A stretch of 16,731 nt of DNA from Clostridia bacterium (GCA_900751885.1 CAADTH010000028.1:1-16731); one strand, 5' to 3'; shown: positions 1 to 7,079, counted from the first letter of the stretch. The notes: a model not told the origin generated them from the sequence alone. Program-made: numbers and translations.

Positions 1-144
1 ATGATTAGATACTTCTATCGATTTGATGGCAGCGAAGCGGACAACAGCGGCATGTACAACCTGCTCAGTTATCGCAATGGTGCCTATGCTTATTGCGCAA
101 ACTGCGACAAAAGGCTATTCAGGATGAATCAAAGGGAAGGATAG
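1..144 (+). CDS. Small CxxC-containing phage protein, 47 aa, possibly 5' truncated
   Basis: An ATG is the very first codon of the window and the frame stays open to a TAG at 142-144. No upstream sequence is visible, so neither the true start nor a ribosome binding site can be judged. The product is 47 residues, rich in Tyr and Asn, with one CxxC pair (CANC, residues 36-39). It could bind zinc as a dimer or be a half-knuckle. Its stop codon is embedded in the ribosome binding site of the next gene, AAGGA at 137-141, which suggests translational coupling. I do not recognise the family. The position fits the small accessory genes that often precede a late regulator in Gram-positive prophages. 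Confidence 0.45.
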   Translation: MIRYFYRFDGSEADNSGMYNLLSYRNGAYAYCANCDKRLFRMNQREG

Positions 145-146
145 AA

Positions 147-689
147 ATGCCAGAAGTAAACATTTATCAACCATGCATTACGCGAATTTCCTACCGGCAG
201 GAAAAGGGAGATTCTGATTATGGCACCTGCCTATGGGCAGATTTTGAATTTGACACAATCAATTATCGCTTACAGATCATGTCTGACTGTGGAAATTATT
301 CTTACCAGTGGGTTCCAACGCCGGGGAAAGAATCATTTTTTGGATTGTGCCGGAGAATCAAGCCGGATTATTTACTTAGCAAAATTTCATGTGAAACTGC
401 AATCGACCGAAACGCGACATTAAAAAGCGCAATTGATTTAATTTATCAAAATTTTGGATATTTTGCCGACTTTGAAGATGACTGGGAAACGCTGCTTGAA
501 TGCGAACTCGCTGCTATTACGAACGATGCAGAAATCGCAAACCATATTGTGGGTTTTGCAGATGAGTGCGGAATTGAAGTTGATCCCGGAGAAGCCTTGT
601 GTTGCGTCCAAAAGACTTACCCATCAACAGCAAAGCGGATTGTAAAAATTTTTGAAACCTGCATAAAGCCTAAAATTCCGAAGGAGTGA
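147..689 (+). CDS. Conserved phage hypothetical protein, 180 aa
   Basis: I start this gene at the ATG at 147, which has AAGGA five bases upstream. An in-frame ATG at 93 lies inside the previous gene and has no such site. The product is an acidic soluble protein of 180 residues, with no signal peptide or membrane segment. Its N-terminal half contains a segment I recognise as typical of hypothetical proteins of the accessory region of many bacterial prophages: DYGTCLWADF, then SDCGNYSYQW, then DYLLSKIS. The C-terminal half is helical and Cys-rich (residues 129-169), with no arranged metal site that I can see. The function is unknown. The next gene begins seven bases after its stop. Confidence 0.75.
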   Translation: MPEVNIYQPCITRISYRQEKGDSDYGTCLWADFEFDTINYRLQIMSDCGNYSYQWVPTPGKESFFGLCRRIKPDYLLSKISCETAIDRNATLKSAIDLIYQNFGYFADFEDDWETLLECELAAITNDAEIANHIVGFADECGIEVDPGEALCCVQKTYPSTAKRIVKIFETCIKPKIPKE

Positions 690-695
690 ACAACC

Positions 696-941
696 ATGAT
701 CAAGCTTGACCCCGGCAAGCTCGCCCTCCAAATAATTTGCACCAGTCATATTCACGCAAATATTCTGTGCAGATTGCGCTTCATCGTAGTCAAGTCGGTT
801 GCAGGTGTCAAACATTGCCCGATCTCTCCCGGCTACTGCCCTATATGCAAATATCGCTGTTTGCAGCGAGCAGGCGTTTATGAGCGAGCGCGCGAGGGCT
901 GGGCAAAGCACGGGACATACATTCCCTCAGAAGAAAAATAG
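696..941 (+). CDS. Small CxxC protein of unknown function, 81 aa
   Basis: The ATG at 696 is preceded by AAGGAG at 680-685 with good spacing, and the gap from the upstream stop is only six bases. This favours a real cistron in the same operon. The product has 81 residues and a CPIC knuckle in its second half, preceded by another Cys in SPGYCPICKYRC, so a small metal site is possible. The N-terminal half does not resemble a family I know, and its composition is less protein-like than that of its neighbours. A 95-codon antisense frame overlaps it at 624-911, but that frame lacks a matching ribosome binding site. It may be a real small gene or the remnant of one. Confidence 0.45.
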   Translation: MIKLDPGKLALQIICTSHIHANILCRLRFIVVKSVAGVKHCPISPGYCPICKYRCLQRAGVYERAREGWAKHGTYIPSEEK

Positions 942-972
942 AGAATAAATAAAATGAATTGGAGAAGTGGAA

Positions 973-1386
973 ATGATGTCTGATAAACTACCCATTTTTA
1001 AAGATGGCGAATGCCCTTACTGTCATTACGATACGCATGCAATAGGTAACGAACCATTGCGATGCGAATTATGTGGGTGGATCGATATGAAGCCGAAAAC
1101 GCACGAAATAAAGATTTTGGAAAGACCTTACATAGCCGCTCATATTGGAATAAAACCTTGGGAATATCGTAAAGATGATCGATGCTATAACGTTGGAGAT
1201 ATTTTGTGTTTATATTTGTGGAATAAAGGGATAGGCGATTATGAAGGGTTCAGTATTAAACGGCGGGTTACATATATCCTGCGCGGCCCTGCGTTTGGCA
1301 TCCCAGAAGGCTATTGCATCATGACGACGGAGAAAGTGCAACAAGAGGAGGCGAGCGGGGAAAAAATAAAAAGGGGTGAATATTAA
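973..1386 (+). CDS. Zinc ribbon-DUF3850 (ASCH/PUA-like) protein, 137 aa
   Basis: The ATG at 973 sits eight bases after GGAG (961-964). A GTG at 967 is too close to that site. Residues 14-34 form a compact zinc ribbon with two knuckles (CPYC, CELC). Residues 42-119 match DUF3850, a small ASCH/PUA-like beta-barrel domain: THEIKIL at the start, then YRKDDRCYNVGDILCL, then RRVTYILRG and EGYCIM. ASCH and PUA-like domains generally bind RNA or modified nucleotides. DUF3850 genes are frequent in phages, but their role is not established. The C-terminus is a short charged tail. The stop is directly followed by the TTG start of the sigma-like gene, so the two are co-translated and the protein may act in the same early-to-late transition. 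That link is inference. Confidence 0.8.
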   Translation: MMSDKLPIFKDGECPYCHYDTHAIGNEPLRCELCGWIDMKPKTHEIKILERPYIAAHIGIKPWEYRKDDRCYNVGDILCLYLWNKGIGDYEGFSIKRRVTYILRGPAFGIPEGYCIMTTEKVQQEEASGEKIKRGEY

Positions 1387-1791
1387 TTGGTTTTAAAAAA
1401 AGACCTTGATGGATACAAAAATATTGATAAAAAAATATCAGCTCTAAAATTGATGATACAGAAACGACAATGCGAAATAGTTCATGATTCTGTAAAAGGC
1501 TCATATATAGACTATCCATACACTTCTCATTCTGTATCAATCTATGGCGTTCGTCCCGATACGGATAGGATGATTAGAAAGTGGAAATCGGAGATAATAG
1601 CGCTTGAAGCCAAAAAAGAAGAAGTTTGCAACTATGTAGATGCGATTAAGAATAGTAGAATCCAAACCATCATGTTTTATCACGTTTTGAATGGTATGGA
1701 TTGGGATGAGGTTGCTGCCGCAATGGGCCATCATGATTCAAAAGACGCTTTACGCATGGCCTATACCCGTGAAACAAAAAAATTAAAATAA
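1387..1791 (+). CDS. Sigma-70 region 4-like phage late transcription regulator, 134 aa
   Basis: The start is TTG at 1387, abutting the previous stop. It is supported by AAGGGGTGA at 1371-1379, about seven bases upstream. The N-terminal half is a charged helix followed by the segment DSVKGSYIDYPYTSHSVSI (residues 34-52). This segment is typical of a family of small sigma-factor-like proteins encoded just before the terminase genes of Gram-positive phages. Residues 91-131 form a helix-turn-helix of sigma-region-4 type (MDWDEVAAAMGHH). Such proteins are thought to switch on late genes, in the same position as ArpU or RinA regulators. The gene lies immediately upstream of a phased-repeat promoter at 1804-1843, its most obvious target. 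The DNA-binding assignment is from family knowledge; the target is inference. Confidence 0.8.
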   Translation: MVLKKDLDGYKNIDKKISALKLMIQKRQCEIVHDSVKGSYIDYPYTSHSVSIYGVRPDTDRMIRKWKSEIIALEAKKEEVCNYVDAIKNSRIQTIMFYHVLNGMDWDEVAAAMGHHDSKDALRMAYTRETKKLK

Positions 1792-1803
1792 ATTTTCGTA
1801 AGC

Positions 1804-1834
1804 GTTCGTTTTGTTCACAATGTTCGTTTTGTTC
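1804..1834 (+). repeat. Four GTTC-headed units in 9-bp phase (putative activator sites)
   Basis: GTTC begins at 1804, 1813, 1822 and 1831, that is every nine bases. The 13-mer GTTCGTTTTGTTC occurs twice, at 1804-1816 and 1822-1834. The second unit differs after GTTC (ACAAT). The array overlaps the -35 region and the spacer of the predicted promoter. No inverted symmetry is present, so it is not a classical dyad operator. It is best read as a tandem binding site for a regulator, probably the protein encoded just upstream. Confidence 0.7.
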
Positions 1835-1843
1835 GTTTATAAT
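1814..1843 (+). promoter_or_regulatory. Predicted late promoter (TTCACA-18-TATAAT)
   Basis: A perfect -10 hexamer, TATAAT, lies at 1838-1843. A near-consensus -35, TTCACA (one mismatch to TTGACA), lies at 1814-1819, with an 18-base spacer. It lies in the first real gap after the sigma-like gene and is interleaved with the 9-bp-phased GTTC repeats. Initiation would fall near 1850, leaving a leader of about 97 bases before the 155-aa gene. The slightly long spacer fits a promoter that needs an activator. Confidence 0.7.
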
Positions 1844-1867
1844 GAATAATGGAGAACGTGTAAAACG

Positions 1868-1926
1868 CACTCCCTTTCACCTCTTTCTCCTTCGCCGCCT
1901 TTCCCCGGGGCGGTAATACCGGGGAA
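1868..1926 (+). promoter_or_regulatory. Pyrimidine-rich leader with competing hairpins
   Basis: Between the promoter and the 155-aa gene, bases 1868-1906 are almost all C or T, with only two G. Then follow mutually exclusive stems: TTCCCCGG (1901-1908) pairs perfectly with CCGGGGAA (1919-1926); CCGCC (1895-1899) can instead pair with GGCGG (1909-1913); and CGGTA-A-TACCG (1911-1921) is itself palindromic. No T-run follows, so it is not an intrinsic terminator. It could shape leader stability, ribosome access or processing. The ribosome binding site AAAGGAG lies just downstream. Confidence 0.5.
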
Positions 1927-1946
1927 CTATTGCAAAGGAGATTATT

Positions 1947-2414
1947 ATGGATAAATTAACACATTACCAAGTTAATAAACTCTGTAAATTGAAGCCGCAA
2001 GGAATCGTTACTATCAAATACCATGCGGGAGGAGAAACAATCCCGGTTCAACTTAAAACTCAACTGAGCCTTGTGGAAACTTCCGACTTTGTGGATTATG
2101 TTATCCTGGGGTCCTTCACAGATGATGGCGACTATAATCCTGAATATCAGGAGTTGATGATATTCGGCGCAGTTCTAAGATTTTTAAGCAATGTTCCATT
2201 GCCTGAAACGGAAGCCTACGAAGGTGTAGAGAGGCTGGTCGACCTTGCAACACTGCATGAATTGATGAATTCGACAGACCTGCTCACCCGCATCCGCGCC
2301 ATGTATAATTCCGAGGACGAAGACGAACGCCGGCTCTGGAAGCTTTTTGACCGGCTGGATTGCATGGTGCTCGAAAAGATTTCGTTCCTCCAGCAGAAAA
2401 TGGCTAGTAAATAG
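1947..2414 (+). CDS. Phage hypothetical protein upstream of terminase, 155 aa
   Basis: The ATG at 1947 follows a clear AAAGGAG site. The product is an acidic, soluble 155-residue protein without membrane segments. The first ~75 residues look like a beta-rich domain (VTIKYHAGGETIPVQL, DYVILGSF). The rest is helical with a charged stretch (NSEDEDERRLWKLFDRLD). It is the first gene after the predicted late promoter, and a strong terminator closes its transcript before the terminase genes. It may therefore be expressed at a different level from the structural genes. I do not recognise the family, and a packaging or head-assembly role would be a guess from position only. Confidence 0.75.
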   Translation: MDKLTHYQVNKLCKLKPQGIVTIKYHAGGETIPVQLKTQLSLVETSDFVDYVILGSFTDDGDYNPEYQELMIFGAVLRFLSNVPLPETEAYEGVERLVDLATLHELMNSTDLLTRIRAMYNSEDEDERRLWKLFDRLDCMVLEKISFLQQKMASK

Positions 2415-2432
2415 TGATCTCAAAAATATACC

Positions 2433-2468
2433 AGAGAACCGCCATCCCTCAGGCGGTTCTCTATTTTT
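2433..2468 (+). terminator. Strong intrinsic terminator between the 155-aa gene and terS
   Basis: AGAGAACCGCC (2433-2443) pairs perfectly with GGCGGTTCTCT (2452-2462) around an eight-base loop. A T-rich tail, ATTTTT, follows at 2463-2468. An A-rich stretch (CAAAAATATA) lies on the other side, so partial bidirectional action is possible. No promoter is visible between this element and the terS start at 2491, so terminase transcription must read through or be antiterminated. Confidence 0.85.
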
Positions 2469-2490
2469 ATCCAAAGGCAGGTGAAACTAA

Positions 2491-2931
2491 GTGGCAGCGT
2501 TAAGATACAAAACTGCGAAAGAAATGGAAGAGAAAATAGATAATTATTTTGAATCATTGAAGGGCCAACCGCTTTTAGATTGCGAAGGTCAACCTGTTGT
2601 ATGCAAAGGCCGAATTGTTTTCTTAGAAGAACCCACGCCGCCTACAGTCTGCGGACTAGCGTTGCATCTTGGTTTAAAAAGCCGCCAGTCTTTATTGAAC
2701 TATAAAAACCGATCCAAAGCATTTGAAGAAGTGATATCCCGGGCAAAGCTTCGAATTGAAGCGTATGCAGAAGGAAGATTATTTGATCGAGACGGATCAC
2801 GTGGAGCACAGTTTACGTTAGAGAATAATTTTGGATGGAAAAAAGAAGATGCATCAAGCGATGGAGAAGGAAATAACCTTATAGATGCTATAGCAGAAAG
2901 TTTAAAGGATTTGAACAAGCGTGAAGTATGA
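2491..2931 (+). CDS. terS: Terminase small subunit, P22 gp3-like
   Basis: This is the DNA-recognition subunit of the packaging motor. The GTG start at 2491 has AGGTGA at 2479-2484, six bases upstream. The product has 146 residues, the usual size for a small terminase. Residues 51-72 form a predicted helix-turn-helix (PTVCGLALHLGLKSRQSLLNY) for binding the packaging site. Residues 73-116 carry the helical core, ending in GAQFTLENNFGW, a signature of the P22 gp3/GP3_package type of small subunit. The acidic C-terminal tail is where partners of this family contact the large subunit. The gene overlaps the large-subunit gene by 11 bases, which implies coupled translation. A pac-type (headful) mechanism would be typical but cannot be shown here. 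Confidence 0.88.
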   Translation: MAALRYKTAKEMEEKIDNYFESLKGQPLLDCEGQPVVCKGRIVFLEEPTPPTVCGLALHLGLKSRQSLLNYKNRSKAFEEVISRAKLRIEAYAEGRLFDRDGSRGAQFTLENNFGWKKEDASSDGEGNNLIDAIAESLKDLNKREV

Positions 2932-4171
2932 TAAGTTCAGCCAAAAACAAATAAAGGCCATGCTTTGGTGGAAAATGGATCGTTACAGAGGCTTTGATGC
3001 TATTGTTTGTGACGGCTCTGTACGATCTGGGAAAACCCTGTCAATGACAATAGGGTTTATTTTATGGAGCCTTGAAAACTATCAAAATCAAAACTTCGCT
3101 ATTTGTGGTAAAACAATTGCCTCAATACGGCGCAATATTGTAATGCAATTAAAGCTATGGCTGGGCGGAATTTGTGAAATCGTGGAGCACCGTAGCCAAA
3201 ACTACATAGATATATCTATTCGAGGTAAAAAGAATCGGTATTTTATATTTGGAGGACGGGATGAATCAAGTTATTCATTAATTCAAGGTATGACGCTTGC
3301 TGGTGTGCTGCTGGACGAGGTGGCGCTTATGCCTCAATCCTTCGTGGATCAGGCTCTCGCCCGCTGTTCTGTGCAGGGGTCGAAGTTCTGGTTTAACTGC
3401 AACCCGGAAAACCCTAACCACTGGTTTCACCGGGAGTGGGTTGAGGAAGAATATGGCAAAAAGAACAGACTTCATCTTCACTTTACGATGGATGACAATT
3501 TAAACCTGACACAAGAAGTAAAGCAACGCTATGAAAGCATTTACACCGGTGTGTTTTATGAGCGCTATGTTCTTGGTCTGTGGGTTGTGGCAGAGGGTGC
3601 AATTTACCCGATGTTCCGAGAAAAAGAGCATCTTGTTCCGTGCGAGGAGAGGAAATACGATCAATATTATATTTCTTGTGATTACGGGACGATGAACCCT
3701 TTCTCAGCAGGATTATGGGGAAGATATAAAGGCGTTTGGTACAGGGTAAAGGAATATTATCATAACGGACGCGCCAGCAAGAATGTAAGGACGGATGAAC
3801 AATATTATAAAGACTTGGAAACCCTTGCCGAGAATCTGCCAATACGATCCGTTATCGTTGACCCGTCAGCAGCGAGTTTTATTGCATGTATCAGGAAGCA
3901 TGGAAGATTCAACGTAACTTCAGCAGAAAACGATGTGCTTAACGGTATTCGAAATGTGGCAACGTGCCTACAGGAGAAAAAAATCCTATTTAATGATTGC
4001 TGCAAAGCTACAGTATCCGAATTTAAATCTTATGTATGGGACGAAAAATCCGGAGAAGACAAGCCGACCAAGGAAAATGATCACGCTATGGATGATATCA
4101 GATACTTTGTCAATACAGTAATCAAACCCAAAAGAGGATTTATCACAGCTGGAAATCTTACATTCAGGTGA
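2921..4171 (+). CDS. terL: Terminase large subunit (ATPase and nuclease), PBSX/Terminase_3 type
   Basis: This is the packaging motor that translocates and cuts the phage genome at the portal. The 416-residue length is normal for the PBSX-like family. The ATPase domain has a Walker A GSVRSGKT (residues 32-39), a Walker B LAGVLLDE with catalytic Glu (126-133), and the coupling motif CNPENP (160-165) before HWFHREW. The C-terminal RNase H-like nuclease domain shows the expected acidic residues: Asp254 in ISCDYG, Asp314 in VIVDPS, and the DHAMDDIRY cluster at 387-395. The start is GTG at 2921, inside the end of terS. The product appears intact. The stop overlaps the ribosome binding site of the portal gene. 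Confidence 0.95.
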   Translation: MKYDKFSQKQIKAMLWWKMDRYRGFDAIVCDGSVRSGKTLSMTIGFILWSLENYQNQNFAICGKTIASIRRNIVMQLKLWLGGICEIVEHRSQNYIDISIRGKKNRYFIFGGRDESSYSLIQGMTLAGVLLDEVALMPQSFVDQALARCSVQGSKFWFNCNPENPNHWFHREWVEEEYGKKNRLHLHFTMDDNLNLTQEVKQRYESIYTGVFYERYVLGLWVVAEGAIYPMFREKEHLVPCEERKYDQYYISCDYGTMNPFSAGLWGRYKGVWYRVKEYYHNGRASKNVRTDEQYYKDLETLAENLPIRSVIVDPSAASFIACIRKHGRFNVTSAENDVLNGIRNVATCLQEKKILFNDCCKATVSEFKSYVWDEKSGEDKPTKENDHAMDDIRYFVNTVIKPKRGFITAGNLTFR

Positions 4172-4176
4172 TCTTT

Positions 4177-5721
4177 ATGATACAAATGACGCAAGAACAA
4201 TTCAAAGGGTACGGAGCAGAAAATATTTCTGAGATAGCTGCGTTCGCGCGCCCATACCTAGAACACAGAATTGACCTTTATAAAAAATACGCACGAAAAT
4301 TGAACGAAAATCAGTTCATGGGAGAGGGCGATGCCGGGAAGATCGTTGTTGCCTTTGAATACTATATCGTCAATATGGTTCAAGGGTATCTTGGCGGGAA
4401 ATCTCCTATGTATTCTGTTTCAAGGCCTTCAGATTATACGCTTTCTAAAAATGAAAGAGGAATCATTCAAAAAACATCAAATAAGATCAGAGAAGCCTTT
4501 ACCGGGAAGAAGCCAAGATATAGTGATGAGCAAAAAAAAGCATATGTGGATTCGTTTTCGGAAGCAATTGAATATATCAGGCGATACAACGATGATGCCG
4601 CAACGTATGTAGAGATCGTACACGATTATCTCATAACGACTGCGGCATATATTTATGTTTACGAGAACGAAGATAACGAGATAGTATATACCCGTTTCGA
4701 TAGTAAGCAAACGGCTGCGGTATATGATTACGCTACTCCTCCGAACATGATTGGCATCGTCAGAATGTGGAAAGAAAAGGATATGTCAGGGAACGATATT
4801 GACGTAATCGAACTGATTGATGATTCCTTACGACGAAAATTCGTTGATCGGGTTCCGCAAGAACCGGAAGAGCTTCATTGGAACGATGTCCCATGCGTTG
4901 CTTTTGAAAACCCCGATGGGATCGCAGTGTTTGAACCGGCGCTCGAAACGATCTCTGCTTATGAAACTAATTTAGGCAACATACGTAGCATGACGAAATA
5001 CAATGACGAAGCCAAACTCGTTTTTATTGGATATCGGTACGAAAACGACCTCACGAAAAAGGATGAAGATGGGAATCTTGTGCCAAACCCTGACAGGGAG
5101 ATTGAAGAAGAGATCATAATGAGAGCGCGTTCTTTATGCATTGATGGCGCAGACAGTACGAGCGGCAGCATTTCGTGGCTAATTAAGGATGTAAATTACG
5201 ATGGAATTCTTGGAACCTTGAAACAATACCACGATCTGATAACGATGGTCACAGGCGTTCCGAACATGACAGATGAAGCGTTTTCCAACGCTGACAACGC
5301 ATCTGCATTAGGATACAAGCTCTATGCGCTCGACCAGTATTGCGCTACATTTGACCGGATTGCAAAAAAAGCACTTCTTCGCCTGTGGGAACTGATTACT
5401 GGCCGACTAAATCTCAAAGGTGAAAATTTTGATTTTAGAGATATTGACATCAAATTACAAAGGAACATACCAACTGACCGGGATAAAAGCCTTTCACGCG
5501 CCATTGACGCTTATAGAGGCGGCTTAATCAGTCAGGAAACAGCAATCAACGAAAGCCAAATCGAGGTAGATGCAAAGGATGAAATGGAACGGCAGAAAAC
5601 AGAGCAGGAAGAAGATTTTGAAACCATGAAGAAGCGCAATGAAGAATTGAGAACCGAAAGTGAAGAGGACGGAGATGAAGAACAGTCAGAATCAAATCAA
5701 GACGTTCTGGAAGATTCCTGA
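4177..5721 (+). CDS. Portal protein, SPP1 gp6-like
   Basis: The portal is the dodecameric ring at one capsid vertex that takes in DNA and joins the tail. I choose the ATG at 4177 (514 aa) because AGGTG (4166-4170) is well spaced for it. A GTG at 4168 lies within that site and would add three residues. The sequence fits the SPP1 gp6-type portal family in length and order. It has an N-terminal helical segment (RIDLYKKYARKLNENQF), a YLGGKSPMY region, a central wing/clip region, and a stem region near MVTGVPNMTDEAFSN (about residues 354-368), followed by NADNASALGYKL. The C-terminus is strongly acidic (EEDGDEEQSE) and overlaps the next gene. The gene lies directly after terL, as usual. Confidence 0.92.
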   Translation: MIQMTQEQFKGYGAENISEIAAFARPYLEHRIDLYKKYARKLNENQFMGEGDAGKIVVAFEYYIVNMVQGYLGGKSPMYSVSRPSDYTLSKNERGIIQKTSNKIREAFTGKKPRYSDEQKKAYVDSFSEAIEYIRRYNDDAATYVEIVHDYLITTAAYIYVYENEDNEIVYTRFDSKQTAAVYDYATPPNMIGIVRMWKEKDMSGNDIDVIELIDDSLRRKFVDRVPQEPEELHWNDVPCVAFENPDGIAVFEPALETISAYETNLGNIRSMTKYNDEAKLVFIGYRYENDLTKKDEDGNLVPNPDREIEEEIIMRARSLCIDGADSTSGSISWLIKDVNYDGILGTLKQYHDLITMVTGVPNMTDEAFSNADNASALGYKLYALDQYCATFDRIAKKALLRLWELITGRLNLKGENFDFRDIDIKLQRNIPTDRDKSLSRAIDAYRGGLISQETAINESQIEVDAKDEMERQKTEQEEDFETMKKRNEELRTESEEDGDEEQSESNQDVLEDS

Positions 5722-6589
5722 CGCACAGCAGGAAAAGCTACTTTCATTGGTTGAAACTGAGCAGAAAGAACTATCGGACACCTTGCAATCAGTTCTTGAC
5801 CAATTCGGAAATACTGAAATGAAAGGCTACCTTCCAAGACAGAAAATAGAACGTCTGTATCTCGCAATCAGAAGATGGGAACAAGATGGATATGACGAGG
5901 GTGAGATGCGGCTATGGATGAATGATTTAAAAAACCGTCGTAGAATACGTGGCGAGGAAGCCTTTTTCATGTTTCTTTTCGCCTCAATGGTGGACTATAA
6001 CCGTGCAGTAGCGAAGCGGAGCCTCCCTTTTCTGACGGCTTCCGCAATAGCTGCATACAACCATTCCTATAAGATGGCACATGCTGTTACTGGAAAAGGG
6101 AAGAGGCAGGAAATCAATCAAAATTTTGTGAAATCATCCCTTGACGGAACGCTTCCGTCAGGGGGCGACTTTTATTCTGGGTTAGAGAATGATGCACATT
6201 ACCGAGCGCGTCAAGTTCAAGAACAAGCCATATCCAACTTAATTCAAAAGAAGCCCCTCGATATGAATTCTCCTGAATTTGTACGAATCATGAACGCACA
6301 AAAACATTGGCAGCTAAGGAGAACGCACGCTTCGGTAGCTGGCGGATACGCCGGATACTACGACATGGTTACATCTTTCATGGTTCATACCGCTGTTGCA
6401 CAAGCGTACAAGGATGCACAAGTGAAAGAATACAGGTTTATTGCGGTCATCGACGACGTTACCACGACTACATGCAAAGGATTGAACGGGCAAACGTTCC
6501 GCATGTCGGATATGAAAATGGGGATCAACTTCCCGCCCACCTACCCGCCGCCGCATCCATGCAGAAGCATTACCGAGCCGATCAAATAG
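5675..6589 (+). CDS. Minor head (Mu F-like/SPP1 gp7-like) protein
   Basis: This minor capsid protein binds the portal and helps DNA pass from capsid to host. The ATG at 5675 has AGAGG about six bases upstream. A GTG at 5660 in the same frame is a weaker choice. The gene overlaps the portal gene by 47 bases. The 304-residue product has a helical N-terminus and a C-terminal Mu F-type domain from about residue 215. The diagnostic end is present: VIDDVTTTTCKGLNGQTF, then PPTYPPPHPCRS near the terminus. Many family members have two Cys in the first motif and HPxCRC in the last. Here the first Cys is replaced and the last motif is HPCRS, so a metal-bound form of the fold looks weakened. The family assignment is otherwise solid. 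Confidence 0.88.
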   Translation: MKNSQNQIKTFWKIPDAQQEKLLSLVETEQKELSDTLQSVLDQFGNTEMKGYLPRQKIERLYLAIRRWEQDGYDEGEMRLWMNDLKNRRRIRGEEAFFMFLFASMVDYNRAVAKRSLPFLTASAIAAYNHSYKMAHAVTGKGKRQEINQNFVKSSLDGTLPSGGDFYSGLENDAHYRARQVQEQAISNLIQKKPLDMNSPEFVRIMNAQKHWQLRRTHASVAGGYAGYYDMVTSFMVHTAVAQAYKDAQVKEYRFIAVIDDVTTTTCKGLNGQTFRMSDMKMGINFPPTYPPPHPCRSITEPIK

Positions 6590-6600
6590 GAGGGATAAAT

Positions 6601-6825
6601 GTGCAGGTTATTGTTGGGGAAAACTGCTATGAAGTAACCAAGCCGGCAGCAAAAGCAATAATGAGAGAAGCGAAAAATGCGGCTTCACATGGAACGGTCT
6701 ACGCTATCCAAAAAGGGAAATTCATAACGCTTGTAAATCACAAGGGAGACGGACGGTATTTCCGTGAAAACGGATTCAAAATCTACAGAAAAAGGGTGGT
6801 TTATGGTGGTCATCATCATAGATGA
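6601..6825 (+). CDS. Small basic phage protein, 74 aa
   Basis: The start is GTG at 6601, placed six bases after an excellent AGGAGGG (6588-6594). The same frame is open back to 6307, but that stretch lies inside the minor head gene and has no start signal. The 74-residue product is basic, with a beta-rich pattern: an N-terminal VIVGENCYEV, a helix with several Ala and Lys, then KFITLVNHKGDGRYF, ending in a His-rich tail GGHHHR. It lies between the minor head and scaffold genes, where phages often carry small unknown cistrons. I do not recognise a family. Confidence 0.7.
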   Translation: MQVIVGENCYEVTKPAAKAIMREAKNAASHGTVYAIQKGKFITLVNHKGDGRYFRENGFKIYRKRVVYGGHHHR

Positions 6826-7078
6826 AGACGGTAGGGAATACACCTCGTTCATTTCGCAAACTCTGGATCGGCTCAAACAATACGATGTGAGAAGCCTCGC
6901 GATTGTTGCGCTGACAAATGGCGAAGACGATTCCGTTACAGCTTATTGGAACGCATCGTTGAATGATATCATAAAATCCAAGGATGTGATTGAATATGAC
7001 GCAATAGACCGGTTTATTGAAGCCAACCTTCAACGGTATCAAGCCATTTTAAACGAACAACTTGAAAACGATGATTAA
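6803..7078 (+). CDS. Small acidic phage protein, 91 aa
   Basis: I start this gene at the ATG at 6803, which has AGGGTGG at 6793-6799 just upstream. The frame is also open from 6764, without a site. It overlaps the preceding gene by 23 bases. The product has 91 residues and is acidic. It begins with a hydrophobic strand followed by acidic residues (MVVIIIDEDGREY) and ends in the charged helix FIEANLQRYQAILNEQLEND. The pattern suggests a small alpha/beta fold, with no catalytic motif that I recognise. A weak hairpin follows its stop, before the scaffold gene. Confidence 0.7.
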   Translation: MVVIIIDEDGREYTSFISQTLDRLKQYDVRSLAIVALTNGEDDSVTAYWNASLNDIIKSKDVIEYDAIDRFIEANLQRYQAILNEQLENDD

Positions 7079-7079
7079 G

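Noticed and set aside
624..911. Antisense 95-codon frame over the 81-aa gene
   Set aside because: No ribosome binding site, no recognisable domain, and it lies across two + strand genes with good sites.
1804..1834. LexA or other dyad operator reading of the GTTC array
   Set aside because: All four GTTC are in the same orientation; there is no GAAC-N4-GTTC pair.
6307..6600. Upstream extension of the 74-aa gene to 172 residues
   Set aside because: The extension lies wholly in another frame of the minor head gene; the AGGAGGG site places the start at 6601.
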